A program made the position numbers and the translations under genes. This document shows, in pieces, positions 22,453-32,850 of a DNA stretch of 34,023 nt; the first letter of the stretch is position 1, and the number at the start of each line of letters is the position of its first letter. The stretch comes from Lysobacterales bacterium (GTDB taxonomy: Bacteria > Pseudomonadota > Gammaproteobacteria > Xanthomonadales > Wenzhouxiangellaceae). The notes beneath the pieces are model-generated. The model was not told the DNA's origin, searched no databases, and saw only the letters and a program-made list of their open reading frames with translations. The stretch lies in the NCBI GenBank assembly GCA_022360675.1, contig JAKSCJ010000110.1, positions 1 through 34,023 on the forward strand. The letters run 5' to 3'.

Positions 22453-25400
22453 ATGATACGAACCCTCACTATAGTATTCAGCGTTTTATTCACTGCCAGT
22501 TCACTCATCACAAACCCGGCCCTCGCCGCCGGGCCAGAAACACCAAAACAGATCACTATCGAACAGCCTCAAGCTAACAGCTGCTATGCCATTAGCAACC
22601 AAGGTGAAGACACTTCCGCCAGCGTCTATTATCAAGATCAATTACTGTTCAGAGCTGCCTCGTGGCGTGGTGTGGAAGGCACTTATTACTTTGCTACACC
22701 TGCATTGATTGGCCGCATTGAGATTAAATCATTCGAGAGCAGTGCGCTATCATTACCCCCGGCCATCGACATCATCTCTTGTCATGAGCATTTGTACTCT
22801 GCAATTCACAACATCACCATCGCCATCGACGAAAAGTTAAAAGTATTCTTCGGGCAAAACACCGATAACCATCAAGCGATCGAACAACTCAAGCAAGCGC
22901 TGCATCAATTACCACCACAGCACAAAGAACTAGCCGCCCATATTCATTTCGAGCAGGCCACCACCCACACCAGCTTAGCCCAAGCACGCTTAGCTGAAGC
23001 ACAGTATCGGCAAGCGCTATTAGCATACGAAGATTTATTACAAGAACAGCCCGATAGCATATCGCATCAAAACAATAAAGCAGCCGTGAGTAATGTTCTC
23101 GGCCGCCAGCTCATGGAAGAAGGCAAATTAAATGATGCACAAGAATTATTTGAACAAGCTTTATCATTAAGAATCGCAACCAACAGTGCTTTTTATATCG
23201 CGCAAAGCAATAACAACTTAGGTTTAATTGCCGAGCAACAAGGCCGCAGACAAGAAGCTATACAACACTATGAGTCGGCCTTAAATTTTTTTCAAAACAA
23301 CCTGGATCTTCGCCAAACCATTACACCAAATCAACACCTTGAGATCTATCACTCAGGCACCAGCAACCCTTATCTTTCCCAAGCTATTAATACTTTAAAT
23401 AACCTTGCCGTTCTCTACGACCATATTGGCGATGAAACACAAGCCGAAACCTTGTGGAACAACGCTTTAATTTTTAATGATGCCATCAAATCAAAGCTGT
23501 TAATCGCCCAGATCAACAACAATTACGGCCGCATGCTACTCGGTCAGAATCGCATAGCCGAGGCTTTCGAGCTGTTATTTGATGCCTCACAAAGTTTTTA
23601 TGCGCTTAAAGAACACAATTGGTATGCCTCAACACTGATTCACTTGAGTCAAATTTATGAACTCATCGGCGACCAAGAGCACGCCTTAGCATTATTGGAA
23701 GAAGCCGCCCAACTCAACAACATTAATATCGTCAGCAAAACTGAACTGTGGCGCAGCCAGGCCAAGCTATTAATGAGCAGTAATGATTACGACTTGGCTT
23801 GCCCACTGCTTGAAAAAGCGTATCTTAGTTACTTAGAAGCCGAGATCGAATACTCATATTTGCAATTACAAGCTGAATACGCCGAGTGCCTCAGCCATGC
23901 ACAAGCACAGACCAACATCAAGACGATTCAATTTGAAGCGCACCAAAAGCTCATTGCAAGTGGCCTGAACAGAGAAGCCACTGTGGTGCAAAGCATGATC
24001 GCCCAGCAATACGCTGAAACCGCACCAGCACTCGCTGCCACATTACTAAAAGACGCCATCTTAAAACATAAAAGGCAAGGCAATCACATTGAACAGCTGA
24101 AAGATATTATGCAGCTGTTAGCGCATCATGTATCGCCAGAAAGCAAGGAATATCTCGATTATTTAACCGAAGGCTTATGGTTATCGGAGCAGCTCTATCA
24201 ACAAAAGTTACCACCACTTTGGCGTGCCGAGTTAATCAATAAACGTCGTACGCTTTACGAATACATGGTTCAGCACCAATTAAATTCAGGACAAGCAGAA
24301 CTCGCTTTTTATTACGCTGAGGCGATAAGAGGTCGGGGTTATTTAGCGGCTAACCACATCGACAACAGTGATATTGCACAGAAAAAATACTTACTCAGCA
24401 CACTCAGCCAGCAACAATCGGCCTCACCCATCAACACCCAGCGAACCTTGAGACAAATAGATGCCTTAGCACAACAAGAAACGTATGCGCTATCTGAAGA
24501 CTGGTCACCAACATTCTCACTCACAGAGCTACAACAAAAACTCACGGACTCCGAAAAAATACTCAGCTATTTCATTGGCGAAAACAATGCGTTGTTATGG
24601 CTTATCAGCAATAATAATTTTGAATACTATCGCCTACCGCTTCATTCCAATGTTGAACATCAGATCGTCGAGCTACAACACAAACTGCAGTCTCCCCGCT
24701 CTGCTCAAGGGGCAATCTGGCAGTTGGCTGATGGTTTATCGAAACAATTACTGCCCCAAGATGCGGTGCAGTTTGCCGATACCCAGCGCTTATACGTTCT
24801 ACCCGACGGCCCGCTTCATGAGTTTCCCTTCGCTTTACTGAATGACCAAGACCCACAACAGCCACGTTATGTTTACGAACGCAGCGAAGTGGTCGTGGTG
24901 CCCAATATACTCATGCTGCTGCAAGGTGAAGAGAAGACTAAAAAACTCAACAATATTGCCATTTTTGCCGATCCACAATGGCAGCAAAAAACATCAGAAA
25001 TCGCTCACAATGAGTCTTCTCAAAGCCCAGCAACACGCAACCGAGATCACTTCAGTCAACAAACACTCAGCGCACTTCCCGGCACGCGCCAAGAAGCGCA
25101 AGCTATCTCTGCCATTGCACAACAACATCATCTAACAACCCAGCTCTACACCGGCACACAAGTCAATATCCAAACGCTTTACGAACGCCAGGTCCAATCA
25201 GCCGAAGTATTGCATATTGCTACCCACGGCATACTCAATACCCAGCATCCTTCGCTTTCTTCCTTAGCGTTTACTCACCCCAAGACCCACACAATCGATT
25301 CACTGTGGCCCAATGAAATTTCGCACCTTCAATTAGATGCCCAATTGGTGGTGTTAAGTGCTTGCGATACCGCCCGAGGAAAGCGCCTGCGAAGTGAAGG

Positions 25401-25638
25401 TGTATTAAGCCTAACGCGCCCGTTCTTACAAGCAGGCGCGGCTCAAGTGATCGCCACCCAGTGGAAGGTTAACGATCAACGCACCAGTCTACTTATGCAG
25501 AACTTTTACGGTTTACTGATTGATAAAAATCGTACTGCAGCCGATGCACTTAGCAGCACCCAGCGTTGGGCTGCTAAGCATCCGCAATTAAAACATCCCC
25601 ATTACTGGGCTGGCTTATCGTTATTTAAAGGATTTTAG
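22453..25638 (+). CDS. Exported TPR-CHAT protein (caspase-like protease domain)
   Basis: This 1061-residue protein starts with a signal peptide (residues 1-25 or 26, ending NPALAA). A beta-rich stretch of unknown type follows (about 30-115, with two cysteines), then a long array of TPR-like helical repeats (about 120-640; for example SNNNLGLIAEQQGRRQEAIQ). The C-terminal CHAT domain (about 780-1061) has both catalytic residues: His925 in LHIATHG and Cys971 in VVLSACDT. CHAT domains are caspase/separase-like Cys proteases, usually cytoplasmic; export makes this one unusual for what it may act on. AAGGA is seven bases ahead of the ATG. It follows sigma and putative anti-sigma genes; the exported part of the anti-sigma protein is an obvious candidate substrate (inference). 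Confidence 0.92.
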   Translation: MIRTLTIVFSVLFTASSLITNPALAAGPETPKQITIEQPQANSCYAISNQGEDTSASVYYQDQLLFRAASWRGVEGTYYFATPALIGRIEIKSFESSALSLPPAIDIISCHEHLYSAIHNITIAIDEKLKVFFGQNTDNHQAIEQLKQALHQLPPQHKELAAHIHFEQATTHTSLAQARLAEAQYRQALLAYEDLLQEQPDSISHQNNKAAVSNVLGRQLMEEGKLNDAQELFEQALSLRIATNSAFYIAQSNNNLGLIAEQQGRRQEAIQHYESALNFFQNNLDLRQTITPNQHLEIYHSGTSNPYLSQAINTLNNLAVLYDHIGDETQAETLWNNALIFNDAIKSKLLIAQINNNYGRMLLGQNRIAEAFELLFDASQSFYALKEHNWYASTLIHLSQIYELIGDQEHALALLEEAAQLNNINIVSKTELWRSQAKLLMSSNDYDLACPLLEKAYLSYLEAEIEYSYLQLQAEYAECLSHAQAQTNIKTIQFEAHQKLIASGLNREATVVQSMIAQQYAETAPALAATLLKDAILKHKRQGNHIEQLKDIMQLLAHHVSPESKEYLDYLTEGLWLSEQLYQQKLPPLWRAELINKRRTLYEYMVQHQLNSGQAELAFYYAEAIRGRGYLAANHIDNSDIAQKKYLLSTLSQQQSASPINTQRTLRQIDALAQQETYALSEDWSPTFSLTELQQKLTDSEKILSYFIGENNALLWLISNNNFEYYRLPLHSNVEHQIVELQHKLQSPRSAQGAIWQLADGLSKQLLPQDAVQFADTQRLYVLPDGPLHEFPFALLNDQDPQQPRYVYERSEVVVVPNILMLLQGEEKTKKLNNIAIFADPQWQQKTSEIAHNESSQSPATRNRDHFSQQTLSALPGTRQEAQAISAIAQQHHLTTQLYTGTQVNIQTLYERQVQSAEVLHIATHGILNTQHPSLSSLAFTHPKTHTIDSLWPNEISHLQLDAQLVVLSACDTARGKRLRSEGVLSLTRPFLQAGAAQVIATQWKVNDQRTSLLMQNFYGLLIDKNRTAADALSSTQRWAAKHPQLKHPHYWAGLSLFKGF

Positions 25639-25648
25639 GAGAGAACCA

Positions 25649-26269
25649 TTGAAACGTTTTTTAGCTGCTTTAGTATGGCTGTTAGTCGGTGGCCAAACTT
25701 ATGCACAATCATGCTCTCAGCAACTTGCCGACACGGCGAGACTAGAACAGAACACTCCTTATATTGCGGGAGTGTGCCCGGCTAGCCAACATTGCCCATT
25801 CGTAGATAACGGTCTAATTACTGAAGAAAGCACGCTTTTATTTGCTTCTGGCAACAGCCTTAATAACAAAATTCAGATCCCTGAAGTTGTGCTAAACACA
25901 TTTCCCGCGCATGCGAGCAAAGAAGGCATTAACACGACCTTTTACTCGGTAGACGACCCTGACCCAAACCGCTGGACGGGTTGTTTTCCTCAACCAGGCA
26001 CAGCAAAAGCTGCTCCATCGAACTTGTACTCAGGCCAGTGTGAAATCAAAAAAGACGACTTTACCTATTGGCGTTTGACGCTTACAGGTGTGCATAAGAA
26101 TTTTACTCAATTCGCCTATAGGATTGATCGAGAAGATTATCCACCTGAGGTTGGCATTCTATTTACCCGTGAAAACCCGCCGCCGATTTGCGATCCAACA
26201 CACAAGCCAAAAGACCCCGAAGTAGGTAGCGGTACAGCGATGGGAACTATGATGCATTTTAACCACTAA
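25649..26269 (+). CDS. Exported cysteine-containing protein of unknown function
   Basis: This 206-residue protein has a signal peptide (MKRFLAALVWLLVGGQTYA, cut after Ala19) and six cysteines in the mature part (22, 43, 49, 112, 131, 181), an even number that suits three disulfides in the periplasm or outside. The C-terminus is proline-rich, then Gly/Met/His-rich. I recognise no family. The start is TTG with AGGAGAG five bases ahead, ten bases after the CHAT stop, so it is surely in the same transcript. It may be a partner or substrate of the CHAT protein (inference). Confidence 0.75.
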   Translation: MKRFLAALVWLLVGGQTYAQSCSQQLADTARLEQNTPYIAGVCPASQHCPFVDNGLITEESTLLFASGNSLNNKIQIPEVVLNTFPAHASKEGINTTFYSVDDPDPNRWTGCFPQPGTAKAAPSNLYSGQCEIKKDDFTYWRLTLTGVHKNFTQFAYRIDREDYPPEVGILFTRENPPPICDPTHKPKDPEVGSGTAMGTMMHFNH

Positions 26270-26371
26270 ACTTAGCAGCAAAATGACCATCGGCAATGCA
26301 AGTGCGGTAAGCGGAATACTGAAAATTTTCAGGGAGAGAAGATCAGGAGATAAATCTTGAAGATAAGGAAA

Positions 26372-26448
26372 TGGTGGCTACGGGTGGACTTGAACCACCG
26401 ACCTCAGCATTATGAGTGCCGCGCTCTAACCAGCTGAGCTACGTAGCC
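26372..26448 (-). tRNA. tRNA-Met (CAT), elongator
   Basis: The minus strand folds into a full cloverleaf of 77 bases including an encoded CCA end. The acceptor stem is GGCTACG/CGTAGCC, the D arm GCTCAGCTGGTTAGAGC, the anticodon loop CTCATAA with CAT at 26414-26412, and the T arm has GGTTCAA. It closely resembles E. coli metT/metU and lacks the initiator features. It carries its own promoter. Confidence 0.97.
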
Positions 26449-26460
26449 ACTGAGCCGGTT

Positions 26461-26489
26461 ATTCTCTTCGTTACCCGTGACGATGTCAA
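26461..26489 (-). promoter_or_regulatory. tRNA-Met promoter
   Basis: A perfect TTGACA (26489-26484) and GAGAAT (26466-26461) are 17 bases apart on the minus strand, with the tRNA starting 12 bases after the -10. Confidence 0.7.
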
Positions 26490-26526
26490 GGCTTTTGTAG
26501 AAAATAACCAAGTTGATACTAGATTC

Positions 26527-26560
26527 CAGGGCGGCACGGCTGTGGCCGCCCTGTTTTATT
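26527..26560 (+). terminator. GC-rich hairpin with T-run, plus-strand terminator
   Basis: CAGGGCGGC and GCCGCCCTG make a perfect 9-bp stem with a nine-base loop, followed by TTTTATT. The T-run is on the plus strand, which would stop read-through from the CHAT operon across the tRNA gene. On the minus strand the stem alone may end the PfkB-family gene. Confidence 0.65.
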
Positions 26561-26615
26561 CAGTCTATTCGGTCTGCCCAGTCAATCGTTAAGCGTGACG
26601 ACCGGCCCCAACACC

Positions 26616-27554
26616 TTATAGCGCCAGCGCTTCACCGAAGGCTTGTTCGTAGCGTTGGGCGAAATCGGCCTGACTGATTCGATGATTTTGCGGACCTTGC
26701 TGCTCGATCTTCAAACTACCCAACAGCGAACCCATGCGGGCTGCGGTTTCTAAGCTGGTGTCGTTCAAAATACCCCACAGCAAACCGGCACGGTAAGCGT
26801 CGCCACAACCAGTGGGATCTACCACCCGGGCGGGCGGAACCGGTGGGATATTCGTCACGCCATCAGCGGTGTGAATTTCGGAACCGTCCGGACCACGGGT
26901 GATGATGTAGGCCTTCACATGCTTAACGATATCGGCAATGTCCATGCCGGTGCGCTCGCCCAGCAGTTTGGCTTCGTAATCGTTAACGGTAATCCAGTCG
27001 GCACGCTCGATGCAGGCACGTAAGTCGTTGCCGTCGAACAGCGGTAAACCTTGGCCCGGATCAAAGATATGCGGAATGCCCGCCTCAGCGAATTGCTCGC
27101 TGTGCTGCATCATGGCTTCTTTTGAATCGGGTGCAACGATACCCACTCGCACGCCTTGGGTTTCTTTGACCTGATTCAATTTGCTTTCCATCATGGCACC
27201 AGGGTGGAAAGCCGTAATCTGGTTGTCATCAATATCTGTGGTAATAAAGGCCTGCGCAGTGAAGGTTCCTTCCACGGCACGCACGTATTGACGGCTAATA
27301 CCCAGCTGATCCAAATGCTGACGGTACGGCGCGAAATCATCGCCCACAGCCGCCATGGGTAGAGGGTCGCCACCCAGCATTTTCAGGTTGTAGCTGATAT
27401 TGCCCGCGCAACCGCCAAATTCACGGCGCATTTCCGGCACCAAAAACGAAACGTTTAAGATGTGAACTTGATCGGGCAGAATGTGATCGCGAAAGCGCTC
27501 CTGGAAAACCATGATGGAGTCGTAAGCTAACGATCCACAGATTAAGGCCGCCAT
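26616..27554 (-). CDS. PfkB-family carbohydrate kinase (adenosine-kinase-like)
   Basis: This 312-residue sugar or nucleoside kinase has the PfkB N-terminal region with FGGCAGNISYNLKMLGG and the C-terminal catalytic motif VVDPTGCGDAYRAG, whose Asp is the general base. The overall pattern resembles bacterial adenosine-kinase-like proteins rather than ribokinase or fructokinase, but the substrate is not settled. It runs opposite to mreB with a 477-base gap between starts. The ribosome binding site (GGGGA) is rather far from the ATG. Confidence 0.9.
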   Translation of the reverse strand: MAALICGSLAYDSIMVFQERFRDHILPDQVHILNVSFLVPEMRREFGGCAGNISYNLKMLGGDPLPMAAVGDDFAPYRQHLDQLGISRQYVRAVEGTFTAQAFITTDIDDNQITAFHPGAMMESKLNQVKETQGVRVGIVAPDSKEAMMQHSEQFAEAGIPHIFDPGQGLPLFDGNDLRACIERADWITVNDYEAKLLGERTGMDIADIVKHVKAYIITRGPDGSEIHTADGVTNIPPVPPARVVDPTGCGDAYRAGLLWGILNDTSLETAARMGSLLGSLKIEQQGPQNHRISQADFAQRYEQAFGEALAL

Positions 27555-29081
<1,527 letters not shown>

Positions 29082-29101
29082 GCACACAACCCAGGCCATT
29101 G

Positions 29102-29143
29102 TCGACAAGCGTGCTGGTCACAACATGCCAGCACGCTTGTCGA
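29102..29143 (+). other. Perfect 16-bp inverted repeat between mreB and mreC
   Basis: TCGACAAGCGTGCTGG and CCAGCACGCTTGTCGA enclose a ten-base loop, 20 bases after the mreB stop. No real U-run follows (TTGACTTGATTTAG), so it is either an inefficient terminator or an mRNA end-protecting or processing structure that lets mreB be made in excess of mreCD. Confidence 0.75.
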
Positions 29144-29256
29144 TTGACTTGATTTAGCGTCAAAAATACGACATCTAACGATCCGTTAATGTTGGTTTTG
29201 GCACATTACAGGGTTGTTGCCCTCATTTAGCGCATGTCGACGGAAACTCTGCCGCC

Positions 29257-30270
29257 GTGAATACCGAACAAGACACCTTGTTTCAAAAAGGTGCCGGACG
29301 TACGGCGCGACTCCTGGCCTATGGTTTGCTCGCCATCATGATGATGGCCGCCGATCACCGTGGCCATTATTTGAGCCAGTTCCGCAATTGGGGCACCCAC
29401 GCGCTGGTTCCCATCTACGAAACCGTAGGTCTGCCCTTTACCGGTTTGCGCCATGCGGGCGAGTATTTCCAATCCCAAACCGACCTACATCAGCAGCTAC
29501 AGCGCCTACAGCAGCAAAACCTTGAGCTTCGAGCGCAGACCCTGTTGGTGGAAAAACTCCGTAGCGATAACCAACAGCTGCGCGAACTACTCGGTGCTCA
29601 GCAATCGCAAAACCTCAATGTGGTGTATGTGGAGCTGGTGCGTATTGGCCTGGACCCATACTCTCATCGCGTGGTAATTAATCGCGGCAGCCGCCACGGT
29701 GTGCGTATCGGCCAAGCAGTGATGGACGCCAATGGCGTATTTGGCCAGGTGGAAAGTGTTAGCGCGGGCGGTGCCGAGGTGATTCTCATTTCCGACCCTA
29801 ACCATGCTTTACCGGTACAAATTAACCGTACCGGCATGCGTACCCTGGCATACGGCAGCGGCAATCCCAACCGTTTGGTGCTACCCGATTTACCGTTAAA
29901 CACCGACATTCGCCCCGGCGATATCATCGCTACCTCAGGGCTCGGTGGTCATTTTCACCCTGGTTTGCCCGTGGCTCAGGTGGACGAAGTCGATCACTCA
30001 GGACAAGGCGATTTCATCAGCGCCAGTGCCACACCGCTGGCGGGACTGGATCGCAGCGCTCAGCTGGTGGTCATCACCAGCCAACGCGATATGGATTTAA
30101 GCCTCGAAACGCCTACAACAAACCCAGCATCAAGCAACGGCTCAGTAGCTGGCAGTACTGGCAATACCGAAAACGACACATCCCAAGCTGCCGAGAACCA
30201 AGCCCAAACCACAGAGCCCAGCAGCGAAGCGAACAACGCGACTGAAAATACCGCAGGAGGGCCGCGATGA
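29257..30270 (+). CDS. mreC: Rod-shape-determining protein MreC
   Basis: MreC is the periplasmic scaffold of the elongasome, which binds PBP2. The 337-residue protein has a short cytoplasmic start with LFQKG, a membrane helix (about residues 18-34, ending AADHR), a coiled coil (about 72-115) and the two beta-barrel domain with DPYSHRVVINRGSRHGVR and IIATSGLGGHF. A low-complexity Thr/Asn/Glu/Ala tail of about 60 residues ends the protein. The start is GTG at 29257 and its ribosome binding site is weak. It overlaps mreD (ATGA). Confidence 0.95.
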   Translation: MNTEQDTLFQKGAGRTARLLAYGLLAIMMMAADHRGHYLSQFRNWGTHALVPIYETVGLPFTGLRHAGEYFQSQTDLHQQLQRLQQQNLELRAQTLLVEKLRSDNQQLRELLGAQQSQNLNVVYVELVRIGLDPYSHRVVINRGSRHGVRIGQAVMDANGVFGQVESVSAGGAEVILISDPNHALPVQINRTGMRTLAYGSGNPNRLVLPDLPLNTDIRPGDIIATSGLGGHFHPGLPVAQVDEVDHSGQGDFISASATPLAGLDRSAQLVVITSQRDMDLSLETPTTNPASSNGSVAGSTGNTENDTSQAAENQAQTTEPSSEANNATENTAGGPR

Positions 30271-30761
30271 AGCGCCCTAACGCGCCCTGGCAGGCGATCT
30301 TTCTTAGTATCGCGGTGGCCTATTTACTCAGCATTATGCCGCTGCCTTACTGGCTGCAACCTTATTGGCCGTATTGGTTAGCACTGGTGATGACTTACTG
30401 GTGTTTAGAAACCAATCAACTGATGGGCTTAGGACGCGCCTTTTTGCTGGGCATTTTGCTCGACTTACTGGCGGGAACCTTACTCGGCCAACACGGACTG
30501 AGTTTATTGATACTGGTGTATTTGCTGGGTTTATTCCGCAATCGCATCCGGTTTTTCCCGGCTTGGCAACAAACCCTTGCCGTGCTGGCTTTACTATTTA
30601 ACGACCGAGTGGTTCAACTGTGGGTCGTGATGGCCTCACAAGGCCAGTTTCCTGGCTGGCAGTTTTGGTTAGCACCCGTTGCTGGCGCACTGTTATGGCC
30701 ATGGTTATTTTTGATGCTCGACTCATTGCGCCGATATTGGCGTAATCGTCACCAACAATGA
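30267..30761 (+). CDS. mreD: Rod-shape-determining protein MreD
   Basis: MreD is the small inner-membrane partner of MreC. The 164-residue protein has five to six membrane helices; the conserved stretch GLGRAFLLGILLDLLAGTLL with its Asp, followed by GQHGL, is typical. Its ATG overlaps the mreC stop (ATGA). The 46-base gap to mrdA suggests one transcript. Confidence 0.95.
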   Translation: MKRPNAPWQAIFLSIAVAYLLSIMPLPYWLQPYWPYWLALVMTYWCLETNQLMGLGRAFLLGILLDLLAGTLLGQHGLSLLILVYLLGLFRNRIRFFPAWQQTLAVLALLFNDRVVQLWVVMASQGQFPGWQFWLAPVAGALLWPWLFLMLDSLRRYWRNRHQQ

Positions 30762-30807
30762 TCGTTGGCGGCTGCGATAGCCAACAACGACAACCCAGGT
30801 TAACTGC

Positions 30808-32850
30808 ATGATTGGTTCAAACGATCGCCTGCGCGACGAAAAAAAAGAACAACAGCTGGTCTTAAAGCGGCTGAAGTTCTGCGCGGCTATCGTGGTGGTG
30901 TTCAGCCTGCTATTGGCCGCACGCTACACCCAACTACAAGTGTGGGAACACCAAACCTATGCGACACGCTCGGATAACAATCGTATTCGCCTCCAGGCCT
31001 TGCCACCCACACGCGGCTTAATCTACGATCGCAACGGCGAAATCCTCGCCGACAACCGGCCCGCCTATCGTTTGGAATTGGTACCTGAAAAAGTCAAAGA
31101 CATGGATGCCACCTTGGCGCGTTTAAGCGAGTTGGTACGTTTGGACGAAGACGACCTTAAGCGTTTTAAACAGCGCCGCCGTGGCAGCCGCCGTTTCAAC
31201 AGCATTCCGTTGCGCTTTGCCATGAGCGACCAAGAAGTCGCCCAGGTGGCGGTGAATCGCCATTTGCTACCCGGTGTCGAAGTGGTGCCGTACCTCACAC
31301 GCTTTTACCCTTATGGCAGCTTGTTAAGCCATGTTACCGGTTATGTGGGGCGCTTAGACTCCGACGACGTTCCCGAAGGCGAAGAAGACAACTATCGCGG
31401 CACCACCCACGCGGGCCAAAGTGGCTTAGAGCGCTTTTACGAATCAGTACTGCACGGCCAAGCGGGATGGCAACGGGTGGAAACAAATGTGGAAGGCCGC
31501 ATTCTCAACACCTTGGCGCGACAAAACCCCGAACGCGGCCAAGATTTAGTGCTCAGCATCGACCTCGATATCCAACGCACCGCAGCCAAGGCCCTGCGCG
31601 GAGCACCAGGTGCCGTGGTGGCTATGGATGTGAACAATGGCGACATTCTCGCCTTGGTCAGCGAGCCCAGCTACGATCCTAATCTGTTCGTTAATGGCAT
31701 TAGCAGCAGCGACTACCGGCGCCTGTTAAATTCACCCGGCAAACCGCTGTTTAATCGCACGTTGCGCGGCCGCTACGAACCCGGCTCCACGCTCAAACCC
31801 TTTGTTGCCCTGGCCGCCTTAGACGAAGGCGCGGTGGGCATGGATGCACGCTATTTTTCATCGGGAAAATTCTTTTTACCCAACAGCCAACGGCCCTATC
31901 GTGACTGGCTAAAAGGCGGCCACGGCTGGGTGGATATCCGCCAGGCTTTAGAGCAATCGGTAAACACCGCGTTTTATCAAATGGCTCTGGATCTCGGCAT
32001 CGACCGCTTGCACAGCAAGCTCAGACCCTTTGGTTTTGGACAGCTGACCGGTATCGACCTGCCCGGCGAAAAAAGCGGTTTGCTGCCTTCACGCGAGTGG
32101 AAGCGGGCCCAGCTAAACCAAGCCTGGTACCCGGGTGAAACCGTGATCACCGGCATTGGCCAGGGTTACACCCTCACCACGCCGGTACAGCTGGCGGCGG
32201 CCACTACCGCTTTAGCCGGTGGTACTTGGCATCGCCCCCATTTGATGAACTTTATTAAACCGGCGGCCAATGCCAACCCGCCAGAAGCCGCGTTAGATCA
32301 AGCCGAAAACACGGATCCAAGCCAACAAAGCCCGCCACAAAACGCAATCGATACCCTCGATCAAATCGTGCAACAAGCAGGCCACAGCACTGAAGCCCGT
32401 GTGCCGAGCGCTGAAAGCAGCACGCCGATGAGCCTGATCGAGGCCGGAACCAGCCATCCTGTAATGATCGGTAGCGATCCCTTGCATTGGGAACTGGTGC
32501 ACTCAGGCATGGAAATGGTGGTTCACGGTATTCGTGGAACGGCTAGGGCCATCGCCCCCAGCGATTACCACATGGCGGGAAAAACCGGCACCGCTCAGGT
32601 TTACACCCAAGCAGAAGACCAAGAATATGTGGAAGAAGAAGTGGCCCAACACTTACGCCACAATGCCTTGTTCATTGCCTTCGCCCCCGTTGAAGATCCG
32701 CAAATTGCCGTGGCCATTGTGGTGGAACACGGTGGTTCAGGTTCGCGTTCGGCCGCGCCCGTGGCGCGTGCTGTTATCGACGCGTGGCATGCCAACAACG
32801 AGCGCAGCTCAGCCATTAGTCAAGTAACCAATACCCGCCATGAACAGTAA
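30808..32850 (+). CDS. mrdA: Penicillin-binding protein 2 (peptidoglycan D,D-transpeptidase)
   Basis: PBP2 cross-links peptidoglycan during elongation. The 680-residue protein has an N-terminal membrane anchor (about residues 23-42), the dimerisation/pedestal domain starting TRGLIYDRNGEILADNRP, and the transpeptidase motifs STLK (Ser327), SVN (384-386) and KTGT (592-595). Between the last two motifs there is a Gln/Ala/Pro/Ser-rich stretch (about 490-550) that makes the spacing about 50 residues longer than in E. coli PBP2. It overlaps rodA by 11 bases. Confidence 0.97.
   Translation: MIGSNDRLRDEKKEQQLVLKRLKFCAAIVVVFSLLLAARYTQLQVWEHQTYATRSDNNRIRLQALPPTRGLIYDRNGEILADNRPAYRLELVPEKVKDMDATLARLSELVRLDEDDLKRFKQRRRGSRRFNSIPLRFAMSDQEVAQVAVNRHLLPGVEVVPYLTRFYPYGSLLSHVTGYVGRLDSDDVPEGEEDNYRGTTHAGQSGLERFYESVLHGQAGWQRVETNVEGRILNTLARQNPERGQDLVLSIDLDIQRTAAKALRGAPGAVVAMDVNNGDILALVSEPSYDPNLFVNGISSSDYRRLLNSPGKPLFNRTLRGRYEPGSTLKPFVALAALDEGAVGMDARYFSSGKFFLPNSQRPYRDWLKGGHGWVDIRQALEQSVNTAFYQMALDLGIDRLHSKLRPFGFGQLTGIDLPGEKSGLLPSREWKRAQLNQAWYPGETVITGIGQGYTLTTPVQLAAATTALAGGTWHRPHLMNFIKPAANANPPEAALDQAENTDPSQQSPPQNAIDTLDQIVQQAGHSTEARVPSAESSTPMSLIEAGTSHPVMIGSDPLHWELVHSGMEMVVHGIRGTARAIAPSDYHMAGKTGTAQVYTQAEDQEYVEEEVAQHLRHNALFIAFAPVEDPQIAVAIVVEHGGSGSRSAAPVARAVIDAWHANNERSSAISQVTNTRHEQ

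Noticed and set aside
21030..26269. Identity of the sigma/CHAT cluster with the type III-E CRISPR protease system (Craspase)
   Set aside because: The parts list is similar (sigma factor, TPR-CHAT protease, nearby small protein), but there is no Cas7-11 gene or CRISPR array, and this CHAT protein has a signal peptide. I keep it only as an analogy.
26319..26332. 14-bp palindrome CTGAAAATTTTCAG near the tRNA gene
   Set aside because: It is AT-rich, common by chance, and has no T-run or promoter placed to give it a role.
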